Positions 15,641 through 30,148 of a stretch of DNA of 64,000 bases are shown here, piece by piece; the first letter of the stretch is position 1; each line of letters begins with the position of its first letter. The translations under genes were made by a program, and so were the position numbers. The stretch lies in NCBI RefSeq assembly GCF_003254395.2, contig NC_037646.1, positions 3,838,147 to 3,902,146 of the forward strand, in the 5' to 3' direction. The notes beneath the pieces were generated by a model that was given only the letters and a program-made list of their open reading frames with translations, did not search any database and had not been told where the DNA came from. The stretch comes from Apis mellifera (lineage: Eukaryota > Arthropoda > Insecta > Hymenoptera > Apidae).

Positions 15641-16740
15641 ACGAAGATTCGAAGACCCTAACCACAACACAAGGAACGATGCGCGAGAGAATTCACTTTC
15701 ACGCGTTAATTCAGTTACAAGTTATCACATCTGGCGCACACGCTCGCGAGGGAGGACGTGATTTCAACGCGTAATATTCAACCGAGTTCAACCCATTCAT
15801 CACGACGAATTGTGTTAAACCCCGCGTGTTCAACAGCGCGAAAATACATAAAGTCCTTATAATGCCCGGGCCCCCCGGCCCCGCAATTTATCATTTGCAT
15901 ATTTCTCGAAGGAGAAACACGACCGTCCCCCGCTATCCCCCCTCCCCACCACCACCACGCACGCTTTCCCGCAATTTCCAATCCGGCAATCCAAGTCGAA
16001 AAGTTCGCGACAGTCATCGAAATCTCGACGTGGAGGGGGAGTAGCTTTTCTCTAATTTGAACTCTGATAAGGCTAGGGGGTATTACAGCCGATTTCCAGG
16101 ATTGCGGAGGGATGAAAACGCGGCTATTCCCGCCGAGATCAACGCGGGATCTCCACTTAATTATACTTCAGCGAATCAACTAATTATCTTTTTCTCCCCC
16201 TTCCGACCATTCCCTCCCTCGCAACATCGCAACCCCCCTTCCAACCAATCTCCCCCCTCCCCCCTTTTCTTTATTCCTTAACTTGCTCGAACTTAACCGA
16301 GCGAATCGAGTGCGTCCGTCTCTACTAGTGCAGTTTCTCGGTCGATATTCCCTGTCCGCTTTCATCGTAACTATAGCAACGGCAAGACCTCCCGAACTGT
16401 GCTGCTCTATCCCGAATAAAGATTCGTCTTTAATTATAATCTTTGACCTAGCGTGGGGGGGAGGGAGGGGAATCCCTTTACCAGTCAACGGTTACCGACC
16501 GGAGGGACACGGACACGTCTACTTTCCTAGCCGTAATGATTCCTTTGTGTCTTGTAATCAGACGTCCTCCTTTATAGCCGGCGAGTATGTTCGCTCTTTC
16601 GCAAGAGGGAGTTTCCTAATTTGAAACGTCAATTTTTAACGAGTCGTTAGATCTTTATAGTCGGGGAGGTGGTCTTCGTTAATAGATTGCGAGTTCTGAA
16701 CGATCTATCTTGCGCGGTGTAAGATTTGTGCACATTGTGA
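15640..16740. promoter_or_regulatory. GC/CpG-rich island, possible regulatory region
   Basis: The longest GC-rich stretch of the left half, with C-runs and an octamer-type ATTTGCAT at 15,893-15,900. Several frames are open on both strands at once, which is typical of composition bias, not coding. A promoter or conserved intronic enhancer is possible but unproven. Confidence 0.35.
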
Positions 16741-18577
16741 ACGAGCAATCGGATAATATTTTGAAACGAAGAGTAAATATAATATGCGAGAAGTAAATTG
16801 TTTCTTTCCTTAAGAAAGAATTTTGTATTGTATCACGTATCGGATAAGAAAAATTATTAAAGAAGAAAGGAATGTGTGATGGAAATTCTTTTTTTAATTT
16901 TCAATTATATTCCTAATCGAAGTGTTGAATAAAAATAAATTTCACTGTCCAACAAAATTAGAAGAATTCTATCGATATTGAATTGGAAATAAATTTTTCC
17001 TATTTTTTTAAACTGCACTCAATAAGATTCACTTTAAAATTGACTTGGTATATTTGAGTCAAGCTTTTCCCTCGAGTTGCACATGAATATTGAAATCGTT
17101 CTACTACAAACATGAAAAGAAAGGAACTGAAGGAACTGAAGGAGGGGTTATAACTGTGAAGAAACAACCATATGAGATAGAAGTGTTTGCAGTGCTCGTT
17201 CAAAAAATTAATCTCTTCTTCGTAATACAAAGAGTTCCACTTTTAGTCGTCTTTTAATTGTTAGTAAACTGAGAGGATGACTAGAGTGCACAGAGGTGTT
17301 GTAATCGTCATCTGTTATGTAAATCATTTGCTTGTAACTAATTTCGTGGAATTTGAAGAGGAAAGGAAGGTAAATAAGAACATACTGTATATTTAAACGA
17401 ATCCAAAGAATCATTTGAACGCAAATATCAATGAAATACAATACCAACTAATAATTTCTTCTGAGAATAGATATTCAATTTGTTATTATCATTTTATATT
17501 GACTCTGAAGAAACAAAAGGAATATACGAAGAAAGAAATATACTAAAAGTGACAATAAATAATAAAATAGACATTTTAATTGAAACACTAAACTATGATA
17601 CTAATTGAGATAGTTTTTATTTAAATTTTCCTAATATTAATTAGTTTAATGTATCACGATATAAATTCTGAAATCTCTGTCTTGAAAATTCTATAAATAA
17701 AGATAATCCTATACCCTATATATCTCTTTACTTATTCCAATTTCTTATAAAATAACTTTTTCTCAACAAACTTTCCAACTAACACTTGCTACAATTGTTT
17801 CAGACAATCTTAACAATTTTAACTAAAATAATACGAATCAAAAAAAATATACGATCCTAAACATATCCAATATGTATAAACACGTGCAACAAAACAACAA
17901 TTTCTATCCAACTGCACTGAAAACCATTTTTTTTATTCATCATTAACTAAAATAATATGAATCAAAAAAAATATATGATCCTAAACATATCCAATATGTA
18001 CAAACACGTGCAACAAAACAACAATTTCTATCCAACTACACTGAAAACCATTTTTTTTTATTCATCATTTAATCGCAAAACAACACGTTACGACAAATCA
18101 CGATTGACGATATATCAACATTTATTTACACCAGCATAAAGGTAGTTAGGATCTCGTCTAATTGAACCATCAGTGGTTCGTAGATAAGACTTCCGCAGAC
18201 TCTATTTGAGGATACAATGGGGCTAGAACACTGCGTGCGAAATTATCTGACATTGTGCCATTATAGTCGTCTCTCGATCTCACGACCCAACAAGGGAACA
18301 TCACGGGTCTGGGATAAAGGGTGGGGGCGCGAGGGGACAATCAGTGGAATAGGAGAGGCACGGGCGAGACGCACGTTGAGTCGAAAGGGCGATATCTGTG
18401 CGAGGGAGAAAGAGTAAATCAAGGAAGGGAAAACGAAGGTTTTACATTTATCTTTGGCAAATATCCATAAACTAATTTCATTAACTTAAGGCTTTGGATT
18501 AAGGGGAATAACATGGCTGGATATGTGCGCGATGAGGGTCTGGTAAGAACGGTAATTAAATATCCTACTTCCTAGAG

Positions 18578-18608
<31 letters not shown>

Positions 18609-20500
18609 GAGAGATTTCGTCGCGTGGAATAGATTTCGACCAAAGTTTTGGAAACTTTATGAAATGTGATGCGAGATATTCAATCGCGTTTGTAATTGTG
18701 AACTAATTTCAAACTACTTCGAAACTTGTACGTATTTGAAAATTGTGTGCAACATTGATTTTTTATCTTACTCTAAAACGTACGATTTTTCTAAATATAA
18801 AGTTTTCTATTTATAAGACAAATTTCAAAATTACAAGTAATTATATAAATATACAGAAGATTATTCGTAGACTTTTTATCAAGTCTCGTTCGCGTCTTGT
18901 TGTAATTTAAAGATTCATTCTTATCCGATCTTTCAAAACAATTCATATTCGATTCCAATTCGTACATCAAATTCCCGAAATATTAATTAAACTTTTGAAA
19001 TATTCGAACGCGCATATAATATATTTCGATCGATCTTGCATCATATCGTGGATGATTAAAATTCCAATCGACAATGAGTGAAAAGTCACCAACAACAATT
19101 ATCGGGTATTATCATCACCGTTCCCCCATAATTATCGCACTGCAATCAAACTGTTCGGAGTACAATAGCAAAACGAGCAATAAGCCGGGCTCCAGATTTA
19201 ATTAGCTCAGAATTCAGAAGGTTGGTCGGATTGGAATCTTTCCTACCATCCCCCCACCCCCTTCGGTTAAAAGTTCTCGACACTTTTAATTTAAATCCGG
19301 TTCATATTTGGAGCAAGGGTCGAGAGAAAGATTCCGTGGAAGGTAGTAGAATAGCTTTGGATGGGAGGAGGGGGGAGGAGGGGAGGGCTGCGAATAACAT
19401 CATACAAACCGTGTCCCATTAATTAAATTCCTTCCAAGGAGTTTTGCAACCCTGTCAGGATGGATACCGCGAACGAGCGTGGCTGGTTCATTAGATTCGA
19501 AGCAGGATGCGATATCGAAAATAGTTTCGCGCTCAATTTGCGTTTAAACCGTGCCGTGGAACGTTGGGCTTTGTGTCATCCGTGGAACATCGTCCACAGA
19601 AATTGAAGAAAGATGTAGAAAGGGGAGAGGAGGAGAAGGGAAGTGGAAGCGGCGTGAGATGAGAACAGGACCGAAATTACCCTGTTCGTATGCATGGTAT
19701 GCATAATTTTCCCTATGTGAAAAAAATCAGAGAGCCATGGAGCCATTTGATTCGCGATTCAAATAACAACGACGCGTGATAATATTCTGATCGATGAAAA
19801 TTCGTTGGAACGAATATTTCCACTTTTATAGATATATTCCCGAAAATTTTTGAAAAATTAAACGAATAATTTTTCTATAGAAATATTACGGACGATGAAT
19901 GTACGTTGAAAGAAAATGATATAGCGATCGAACAAATGAATTTCTAGAGAAAAATTTGTTTTCGCGAAATCTTATTTTATATTTATTAAAAAAAAAAAAA
20001 AAAAAATACGTAGAGATCGAATTTCTGGAAAAAAGATAAATTAAATTATTTGTTTCTATAAAATTACTATTTTTTTTTTTTTTTTTCATTGTACAAACGA
20101 ACAAAAATTGGAAACTTGAATATCGTTATTGATATACCGAAAACCAATTCTTTAAAATTGATTTAAAAATTTTAAATATCATTCCAATTCGATTTCGAAA
20201 AATTCAAAAAAAAAAAATAACTTTCGATATAATATAAATAATATTTGAAAATATTACTCATTAACTCATCAACCATTATATATATTATAAAAGAAACGAA
20301 ACGAAAAGTGAAACAATACAAAATTAAATTTTGTTACATGAATACGTTTCTATTCAAAAATCTTTGACTAGTATGTACTTTATATTTCTAAGAAGCGCGA
20401 AATTTCGACTGAATTTGCAATTTCGTTTTTAATCAAATTAATGATATACGACCACAACACAAGTTAATTATTCATTTTCCCAATTATTCAAACAATGAAT
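16741..20500. other. No gene seen; GC islands, GA microsatellite, 124-bp duplication
   Basis: Islands at 18,130-18,430 and 19,100-19,720. An imperfect GA tract lies at 18,574-18,614. The tandem duplication at 17,821-18,069 is listed separately. Remaining sequence is AT-rich. Confidence 0.45.
17821..18069 (+). repeat. Two tandem copies of a 124-bp sequence
   Basis: 17,821-17,944 and 17,945-18,069, both starting AACTAAAATAATA(C/T)GAATC and ending TTTATTCATCATT, with only a few substitutions. Likely a recent local duplication. Confidence 0.93.
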
Positions 20501-23500
20501 AAACATCCCAAGATTTCTAAACTTTTTATAGAGATTACTTCCTTGAAAGAAAAAGCCCGCGCATTCCTTCCTCGAATTTCATTCTGGACGAAAGAGCAAT
20601 TCCTCAGCGGGATATCTCAAGTAATGTCGTTATGCGAAAAAATGTTCGCACGGTGTGTTATTTCGCGATTAATCTCACGCCAATCAAGAAGATGCCCGCA
20701 ATCACGAGGAAGGGAACAAAAGGGTCACGTTGCATGGGAAACAATGGCGTTGTAACGAGAAATGTCAAAGAACGTTCACCTCTTATATTCCCTCTGTCTC
20801 TCTCTCTCTCTCTCTTTCTCTCTTTCTCCTTTTCCTTTCTGATAATTTCGCAAGAAAAGAGCCAACAGGAGGACTTGTGCGCATTGTCACGCGATGCGTA
20901 ATAGCGCACGCATACACGCCGGTTCGAGAATAATAGATACGATAAATATACATATAGTGGCGGAGCTAAAAAGAGGGAGGAGGAGGCCGACGTGGCTGAA
21001 AGTCAAAAAGTGTAAAAGCGTGCGCTTTCCAACCGATTTCACCCTTTCGCTTTTTAGCTTGGAAACGAAGACCTACATACACGGTTCAGGGGACGTTTTA
21101 ACTTGCAACTCGAGCGCCCGCGTACGTGGTCAGAGCACACGAGTACCAGTTCGAAGAATGGAGACTTGAATTGAAGCTAAATCCGATTTAGATCAGAGGT
21201 AGTCATTGTGCTATATCTATAATCTCTTCTAAAGCCCTGAACACCGTAATTGGAGCGTGTCTAAGAAACTCCCCTTTCTTCTTCCTTCTCCTCCTTTTTT
21301 TTTTCTTTTCTATCCTCCTTTCTATCTCCCCCATCCTGTCAACCGTTCTTTCAATTCTTTTCTGTATGCTCACGCTCCGACAGAAATGGATAGAATTAAA
21401 CGACGAGAAAGGTTCGATATCGTTCAACGATCCTTTAACAAAGTGCCAGCCAGATCTAATTAAATTATTAAACGATCTCGATAGAAGATAAAGGAACATA
21501 AGCTTCTGTCACCGCGTCTCGAATTATATTTTGGTTTGTAATTGGTAATTATGAAGTAGCGTAACCAACGTTCCATTATCTGGTTGAGAAAAAGAGAATA
21601 TTCCACTATTGATTCTCCTTGCTTATTTTTAATCTTAAGTTCTTAAAGTTGATCTGTCGTTAAATTATTCAACGATTTGTTTGTTGAAGAAGAAGAAGAA
21701 AAAGAAGGAAAAGGAATTTCTTTGAAATTAATTAAATCGATAATATACTAAAAATTATTATTATTAAATAAAAATAACGAAAATTCCACGAATCATAATA
21801 ATTTTAAACGACGTCAAACTTCATTACTCAGCTTTTCAATTGGGATTAATCTACTTCGAGCTTGACTCGATTCGACGTAACTCTGAAGAAACACATCCTC
21901 GCTTAATATTTCATTATCTCAAACGGGGGAAAAGCGCAGAATTGAACCTCGTCACGGTTAACACGCAGCGACACTTGAAATTCTAACCGTGCATACCTCG
22001 CAAAACACGTAAGTAGTAATCACGAAGAGCAAATTGCAAGCGTTCACAGTTCTCCATTAATGCTATTCAAGACATGACTGGAGAAGGGCATTAATTTCCA
22101 ATTAACGACTAATTGATACACAGGATACTCTGCCCTCCGTTGTATCACGCGCGTGAGAAGACCGTATCCCCCCCCTTTTCGAAGCGAACACGCACACAAG
22201 TGTTATTATTTTTGTGAATCTTCAAGTTCTCTGCATTAAAACGTTAAAACATATAGTCCACGATGAGAGAAAGGAAGACACCGGTTTCCAAAGTGGCGTA
22301 AATACTAATTACTTTCGTGGTTATACGTTTTCGCGCTGAGGACACAGAGGATGAAGGAAAAAAGGCAAAACGAATGTGAAAAGAACTGGCGGGTTTCTAC
22401 CTTTTCACGCACACATGTGAATAGATCTATACGGACAAGATGTATACATATATATATATTTTTTTTTCTCAGATGAAAGAGCAACAGCTCTTAAAACGAT
22501 ACGGTATCTCACCGCCTAATGATTCTTAGAGACAGAGACTTAACACCCTGGCTTATAAATCCCTACTAGGGTTGACTTCCTACCAGCGAAATGGTAGTTA
22601 GCTAGCCAAATATCTACAGGTTGTCCATTGTCCCGCGTGTGTTGTTCGATACAAACGTGGTGATTTCGTTAGGCGTGTCCCTGGCTGAAAGCCAGAACAT
22701 TTACACCGTTAGGGAGTCTGCAAAAGTTTCCGATTCCGACGCTTCCAAAGATTCTTCAACTCGAATTGGATATTTACTTTCGATAAGAAATCTTGGGATA
22801 CTTTTCTCTGATGAAATTTTGAGAAATAGAAATTTAATTGCGTACAATTTTTAACAAAATTATTGATGCTACTTTTTTTTTATAAAGTATGAAATTGATA
22901 GTTATTCGTAGTTTAATTTTTGGAATTTTTCGAAACAAATATGGATTTCTTATGATTCTTTGATAAGGAAGTGTATATACCGATTTGATAATTTAAATGA
23001 AATGTATTTTAATAAATTAAAACAAATTGTGGAATTTTCAATTGAAGAGATTTGCCACAACTTTATAATTTTGTTAAATATATGATATAATCGTAAAATA
23101 AATTTACATTTATGAGAGAATCATATGAATTCATTTAACGTCTATAATTCATATCATCAACTGATGTTATATCCTATAATTTCTTTACCATTAAGTGCAA
23201 TTATTAAATACTTTTCCTTAATTTATGATCGCGTGCACTGTTAATTTAAATTTTCGTTGATTAAAAATTAAAGAAATAATTATAGATATCTGTTATAAAT
23301 TTTGAATAAAAATTTGTTCTTGAAATTTGAATATTTGAATAATTAAAGATTTATGTATGGATTTTTTTCCTATGCAAAAAGATAAAAGAAAAAAGTACTT
23401 TTTATCGTGAATTTTCCAATAGTACAATCCGAGATATCCGATAATATCCGAGAAATGAAACTATTTCGATAATAACGTTGAAATATACTATGATTTATTG

Positions 23501-26500
23501 TCACTAAAAAATTCAGCCACGTAGAAATTATTTAATATAATACGAAGAAATCTTATAAGAAAAATAATTCTAATAGAAAAATTCCTGCGCGACCAAACGA
23601 AACTAGTGCAACTAAGAGAAATAATAGAAGAAAATATTTGCAATAAACATATATTTATTATTTTGAAACATTAAAAATCGACGTATCGAATTACCAAAAT
23701 TTTTAAAAGGCATAAAACGAGGAGAATCTTGAAACGTATTAATTGGGACAAAAAAAAAGAAAGAAAGAAAGAAAATTAAAAACAACTAAATATTTAACGA
23801 GATGTTAAAAAAATTTGGCGAAAATTTACGTTAATTAGAACAAAAATATAATACGTAAAATTTAAATCTCTTCCTCGTTAAAAACACGTTCTACGATGTT
23901 CTAAAATTTTACGAGCTGCGTATGAATATAATCCAAAACATACTCGTGTTTCGTCTTGCGTGAACTAAATGTGATGTCATCCTCTAAATAAAGGAACAAA
24001 GAAAAAAGAATAAAAAAAAAAAAAAGAGGAAAAAAATGAAAAGGAAAAATAACATAGCACGCAAAGTAACAAAGGAAAAAAATGATATAATACATCGGGT
24101 CTTAAATATGCAAATGCGCTATCGAAATGCATTTTACTTAGATTCTCATAAATTGAAGAAATTGCCGAATAGAAATCAAACGATAATTCTGTTAGACATT
24201 CTCGATGGGGAATTAGAAATAAATCGATAAAAAGAGGATATAACGTCTCCCCATATTCTCCGCGTGCACCATTGGGATTTAATAGGTATTACGTGCGCGA
24301 TCCAGATTTAATTCGATAGAATTGATCATCCCCCTCCTCCTCGTCGATGAGCAAGGGAAATAAAAATGCGAGGGAAGAAACAATGAGGGACGATTTTGTC
24401 TCCACGCAAGGACACAAGCGAACTCTGTATTTAGATTAATTCCCTGTTTCTTTCTTTCTTTCTTTCTTTCTTTCTTTTTTTTTCCTCCCTTTTCCCTTCG
24501 TGATATTCCCGCAGCGTACCTGACATTCCTATCTATATCCACCTATTTCTATTAGGGATGTAAATGCGGTAATTTCGCGAGGTAATTACTGAGTAGAGTT
24601 TGAAAGTAATGCCTTTGAACGAAGGGGACTACTATAGTACCCATCGTGTTACCCTGAAATTACTGGATGACGCCTGAGAGCACCTTCGTTTCTGTTTCCT
24701 GAATTAACGTTTCAGCTTTAGTCGAACCGGTTTATTCATTTTTTTATTCTTTTTCTATTATTTTTTTTTTCTAGGATATTTTTCCAATTTTTATCTCTTC
24801 TTTTCAAATTACTTATCTATGATCATTTTCTATGTAAAAATAAAATCTATACAATGGAATCTTCACAGTCTTTAAAAATACGCGTTATTCAATATCAATA
24901 ACCCGATCATGTTTTATCAATCGAATGATAAATTTTTCTGCTTTTGTTCTCAAATATAAATCTGCATGGATGTAAAGTTAAGAGAATCAGTTTTTTCTTA
25001 TATAAATATATATGAATTTTATATCACTTCCTATATAATGATATATATCCCCACTGTCTCATCAAATTTTATCATATAAATTTATCAAAGTCATTTCGAG
25101 ATCATTCTCATTTATATTTGATATTACATCATACCCGTCTTGTTCCTCGTGTAATAACTGGAGTTAGATAGAGTCAAAGATACAATGTCAGAACGTTGAA
25201 TCTCAAAAACGAGATGAGATAATGATCCTTTGTATCGTTACGTACATTCGAAGTAATTATAAACTCATCACGTCAAAAAATATCGAATGGCAAATCATTG
25301 GGGCATTACTGTGATCAGTCCATCATGTTCCTCGATTCCTAACACAGCATTGGCGGAGATGAACGTTACTTTTAGCATGTCTTCCAATATAAAGATCGGT
25401 ATATTACCCCTTTTTTTTTTTTTTTTTTTTTTTGATACCTAATGATCCTCCACCTATAATTTGTTGAAATTTTCTAAATACATACCAGTCACTTCACATT
25501 GACAGAAGAGTAAAAAGATAATGGCATATGTTATTTAGAAGAAAATGCGGATAATGTCTTTGAATTTGTGGAAAAAAAATTTGTTAATGGCACATTGTAA
25601 TTCTCCTCGTACTATGAAATTTTCTAAAATGAATACTTCTTTCTCGTGTGTCTAAAAATAGCAATGATATTTTATGTGGATAACAACCCTTCACCTTGTA
25701 TAAGAATACATTATTTTATATAGAAAATCAGAGGTTTTCAACGATCGACCGGTCAATTATTCTAATCAAAAAGAATATCGAGATGGAAAGTGGTAATCAA
25801 CGATTATATCGTCAACTAATCACGGAAGTGACGAGTAATTTTTTCGATTCTCGTTAAACACGTATTTTACGCACCAATGTAAGATCAAAAACGGGATATA
25901 ATCCATCTATAATAACACGCCTTGGACAATTAAGAGTGATTCGAGAGAGCAGAATCATTGTTACGAGAAATATCACGTGAATTGTAATTATATCATTGCA
26001 TTTTATGTGCCTTCAGGAAAAAATCGTCTATTCAAATAAAGAAAATGCAATGGCGCGAACTTATATGCTAAAATTCCTTTAAATAAATTTTAAGATACTT
26101 TATCACAAATAAAAAAAGTACTTATATTTTAAGAAAGAAGAGCTTTCGAATCTAAAATCTAACTTTTCTTCTCCATTCTTAGAATTATCCACGAGTTTTG
26201 AAAGTAAAAGAGTCGCGAGTTGCTTTCAAGAATTATTTCTCATAATTTGGATAATTTTTCTTAACGCAATAATGTCTCTATTTACGAAAAATAATCTCGA
26301 ATCTTTTATTCTCAAACGGAATCCTAATTTTAGAGAAATTTAGAATGCGACATTAAAATATAACTATCTATTTTTGAAACATTCTATAAGATATAACCTA
26401 AACAATTTTCATATTTACATTTTTTGTCGCTATTTATGAACTTACGAAAGAAATTAATACGATTTTAACACTTTTGTTCATTTGATCCTCAGAGAGATAC

Positions 26501-26640
26501 ACGAGAAAATATTCCTTCAAGCACGATTCAAATACAAATATCTACTTTAACGATTAAAAGATATTCCTGTTATTCTTATTTACACAATCGAGAACAAATA
26601 GGATAACCATGAACGAAAGAAAGAAAAAAAAGAAAAAAAC
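20501..26640. other. No gene seen; GC islands and simple repeats
   Basis: Islands at 20,540-21,200, 22,080-22,760 and 24,240-24,680. CT tract 20,796-20,826, TTTC tract 24,448-24,478, poly(T) 25,411-25,433. 22,860-24,200 and 24,720-26,640 are AT-rich without exon-like frames. Confidence 0.45.
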
Positions 26641-26699
26641 GCGAAAGCTTGCACACCGACTATCGAAGAAGAATGTAAAAAGGTACGTGCAATTTCACA

Positions 26700-26824
26700 A
26701 TGGTGAACGAGGAGGAAATCACTGAGGGTTTCACCAAGGGAATCGATATTGTGCCGGGACGTGAGAAATCCAAACGACTGGCGCCCTACTGCCGCGAAAT
26801 TGAGTCCATTATCGCTCTGGCCAG
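26700..26824 (+). CDS. Orphan first-coding-exon candidate, product unknown
   Basis: ATG at 26700 (CACAATGG, good context) opens 41 codons plus two bases, ending CTGGCCAG|GTACCC, a fair splice donor. The peptide begins MVNEEEITEGFTKGIDIVPG and continues REKSKRLAPYCREIESIIAL: mixed charge, no low complexity, GC about 50% in DNA that is otherwise AT-rich, G/C-ending codons. I do not recognise the family. There is an in-frame stop eight codons upstream, so this would be a starting exon, antisense inside the presumed Atg16 intron. No partner exon was identified. A conserved regulatory element with an accidental frame is the alternative. Confidence 0.4.
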
Positions 26825-29800
26825 GTACCCTCCAATACCATCGATATTCGTTTAACGCATCGTTTCCCTGCCAGGAAGGGTGACAAACAAGGGTCCTAGC
26901 GAGAAATATAAAATTTAAGAAGCGAGGTCAAAAAAAACGGGCGAAAAAAAACGAGAAGGAGAGAGAACCCGTCGAAACCGCCATGAAGAATCGTGGAACA
27001 GAAGAGGGAAGAAGGAAATGGATGATAACCCATGGCTTTCAATTCTACCACATTCTGTAAGAAACTTCTTTTTCCACTTTTATTCTCTCTTTCTCCCTTC
27101 ATCTCTCCTTTGTTAAAAAAAAAAGAAAAGAAAAAAAGTGGAGTGAAAAAAAAAGCAGAGAAGCAAAGGTACTTCTATGATTAAGGGAAAAACTTTATTC
27201 ATGAATTCCATCGCATCTATTATACCCGCTCGAATAAAATCTATCCGCGAACGATTCCGCGTTCTATCGGGCGAACGATTCGTTCCCAGTGAAAATATTG
27301 AAATTCCAGTAATTGCGCCAGCTTTTCCACGGACTTTGAATAATCGAAGGGAAGAGAAGAAGGGAAATGTTACGTATTTCCTCGATCGTCACCCATAATA
27401 AGAACGTATCGAATAAAAGGAGCTATAATTTACGGGGACCGGTAACCGCTTACATATTCGACGCGAGTGGAGCGCATCCTCCTCGAGCGGAGGGGACAAG
27501 AAACTGGCTCGCCGCGTAAAGAAATTAATCAAGAGCAAGGGGGGATATAACTGCGCGCGAGAAACATTGTAGATTGGCGAGACGAGAGGGGAGCAGAGCA
27601 AAAGGCGAATAAACATCGGGTGCGGCCAAGTTTCTCGCACCTTTCATCGTGAATAACCGAGAGAGTGGCCGGCCGGCTACGCCTCGAATCCTTCAAGAGT
27701 TCGCGTGTTTTCTCGTAAGTTTACGCACCATTGGCCGCCAATCTTTAGAATGAGACTGCCGCCTCTGAGTGGATTCTCAACGCGACTTGTTTCGAGAACA
27801 AGACGGGGAGAAAAAAAATGTTCCGTGAAAAAAAGGAGAAGAAGAAGAAGAAGAAGAAAAGAAAGAGGAAGAAATAGAAGCTTCTCGAAGGGAAGAGAAA
27901 CGAGAGAAAGACCTCCGAGAGGATGAAATACCCGTATATAACAGTCACGATCCGAGGGCGACGAATAATCACATTTAACATGTCCAACGATACGCGAACA
28001 ATACACCGACCGTCCTTCATACGGATATATTACACATTGTATTCCATTGGCAACGGCCATGCTATAAACGGCGATATTACCGCATAGCAAGCAACCTGAA
28101 ACCTTACAATGCAACTTAGAAACGTGGTATCAAGTATGTCATGGAATTGTAAAGTCACGTTATCGCCCAATCTAACTTTCCTAGGATACACTCGTGTGGT
28201 TTGTTACACGCGTACATATTGGCGATGAGTAACTACGCTACGTGTGATTGCGAATTTTGTGTTGACTAAATTCTATCCACCGTTCTACTACAATTATTAT
28301 TTCAATTCCGTTCTAATTTCAATTCGAACGATTCCTATCAATTTTGATTAACTTTTTATCATTTTAAAACTTGGATTTTAATTGGAAGGATATACTAATT
28401 GTCGAGTTTGAATTTTCGTATATTACTTTTCCAGACTGTATTGTATTAAGAAAATCCTAATTAACAAATTAAATGAAATTTAAAGATTCAAGATTATTAC
28501 ATTTATACATCATGGAATGTAAGAATGCAAAAAAGACAATACTAACAATAATTTTTTTTCTCTCCCAGTTAAAACCACCTTATAAACTTCAAACACTTAT
28601 CAGAAGCTATTCTATACCACAATACGTATAAATATTGACGATATGACCAAAATAATAAAATAAATAACTGGTACGATACAATCAGTGCTCGAGATTGAGC
28701 GCGATTGATATTCAAATAAAAACCACATACCACGCAATCTTTCATCCGAATAGAAGAAACGTATACCGCGTACGTGTGAAGAAAAAAAAGATCATTCTAC
28801 TGATGACTTTTCTTCCCCTTTCGACGAGATCTCACGAGAGAGGAGGTGTCTCAAAGAGCAGAAAAGAAGACGGTATCACGAAGAAGAAGAAGATAACCGC
28901 GAAACTTACAGTTCCTTCCCAATATAAAAGAATTGACGTCGAACAAAACTAGGACAAACTTTAGATGAGGGGGGGGGGGGGGGGGAAATATCGACATCAT
29001 GGACGAGGGGGGACAATATTATTCTCTCCTCTGAAAGATTATGGAAGGTATTCGCCAAGAAGGTATTTCAAAGACGCGACAAGAATGACAATTGAACGAA
29101 GGTTCATTCGAATGATTTCATGGAACTATTTTGTCCAAATGGTTTTTGCGAATCGTCATCAACTTTATGATTCCCCGCCAACAGATTTACGCGGATTATA
29201 ATAGCGTAATAGGTCATTTGGGGGAAGAGTGATAAATTTCATATTCTAGTGCTTCATTTCTGCAGATTCACTAGCCAGACCATCTCATTTTGGAATAACC
29301 CTGTAACTTAATGGACAATCTCTTAGACAGTCTCTTTATGCACTTTTTAGGACACGAAGCTAATCATATTTTCACGAGAGTGATTCTCATTATTACGCTT
29401 TCTTGCTCCTTTCTAATATATCACCTTTTTTTTTTTTTGCCTCTTCTCGATTTTCAGCGTGATACGATGATACACGATATAACCTGATAACGATACCATT
29501 GTTAATGTAATAATTTTAAGCTTCTTCTTGGAATGGAACATCGTACTGTATCTATGGAATATGCTATTGAAATTAATTAATATTTGAATTTGAAAGAATT
29601 GATATTAATATAATGATTTATGATCACATCCATCGAATTAGAATATTTTTCTATTTCTTTAATGAAATTGATAGGATATTAAATAAATTAACTTCAAATA
29701 AAGTAAATAAATTTTTTTAACTAATAACATATCATACTTTAACTATTTTTTAATAACGAAAAATTCTAATACATATAATAAAATATTCATAAAAGAAGAA

Positions 29801-30005
29801 TTAACGAGTTAATGAAAGTAGAAATAAAATATATATTTTTTTCTCGTTTGGATTCTTTTAATAATTTAATCATTGTCGATATATAATTTTATAATTCTAA
29901 TTCGATGGATGAAAAAAATCCTCCGTTATTATATTCCATTAGTTTTATACGGCAATCTATTTTTTTACAAGATCAACTACGCGCAAAGTAAGTTTTCCCA
30001 CTTAC
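26825..30005. other. No gene recognised; GC islands at 27.4-28.3 and 28.7-29.3 kb
   Basis: Purine-rich tracts (27,838-27,872), a 17-nt poly(G) at 28,969-28,985 and GC-rich islands with overlapping open frames on both strands. Neither a partner exon for 26,700 nor the next Atg16 exon was identified. Confidence 0.45.
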
Positions 30006-30148
30006 CTTTAATCGGAAGTCACTGACAGTCCATACTCGGCTGGCGTAGTCATTCGACGCTCCAAGTATCAATGTTCCCGTAGAATCGAAATCGACGCACA
30101 TCACTCCAGCATTGCTACCAACGAGAATACCTTTGCTCTCTGAAGCGC
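30006..30148 (-). CDS. Atg16: Atg16 exon 7 (WD40 repeat 2), last Atg16 exon found
   Basis: 143 nt, includes GSNAGVMCVDFDSTGTLILG and SNDYASRVWTVSDFRLK, close to human [20 protein letters not shown] and SNDFASRIWTVDDYRLR. Acceptor TTTCAG|, donor AAG|GTAAGT, phase 0. The following exon should encode an HTLTGHSGK-type sequence; none was recognised on minus between 1 and 30,000. Confidence 0.94.

Noticed and set aside
15778..16624. Overlapping ORFs of 72-113 codons on both strands
   Set aside because: Open simultaneously in several frames of a GC-rich island; no family motif, low-complexity Pro/Arg/Ser content.
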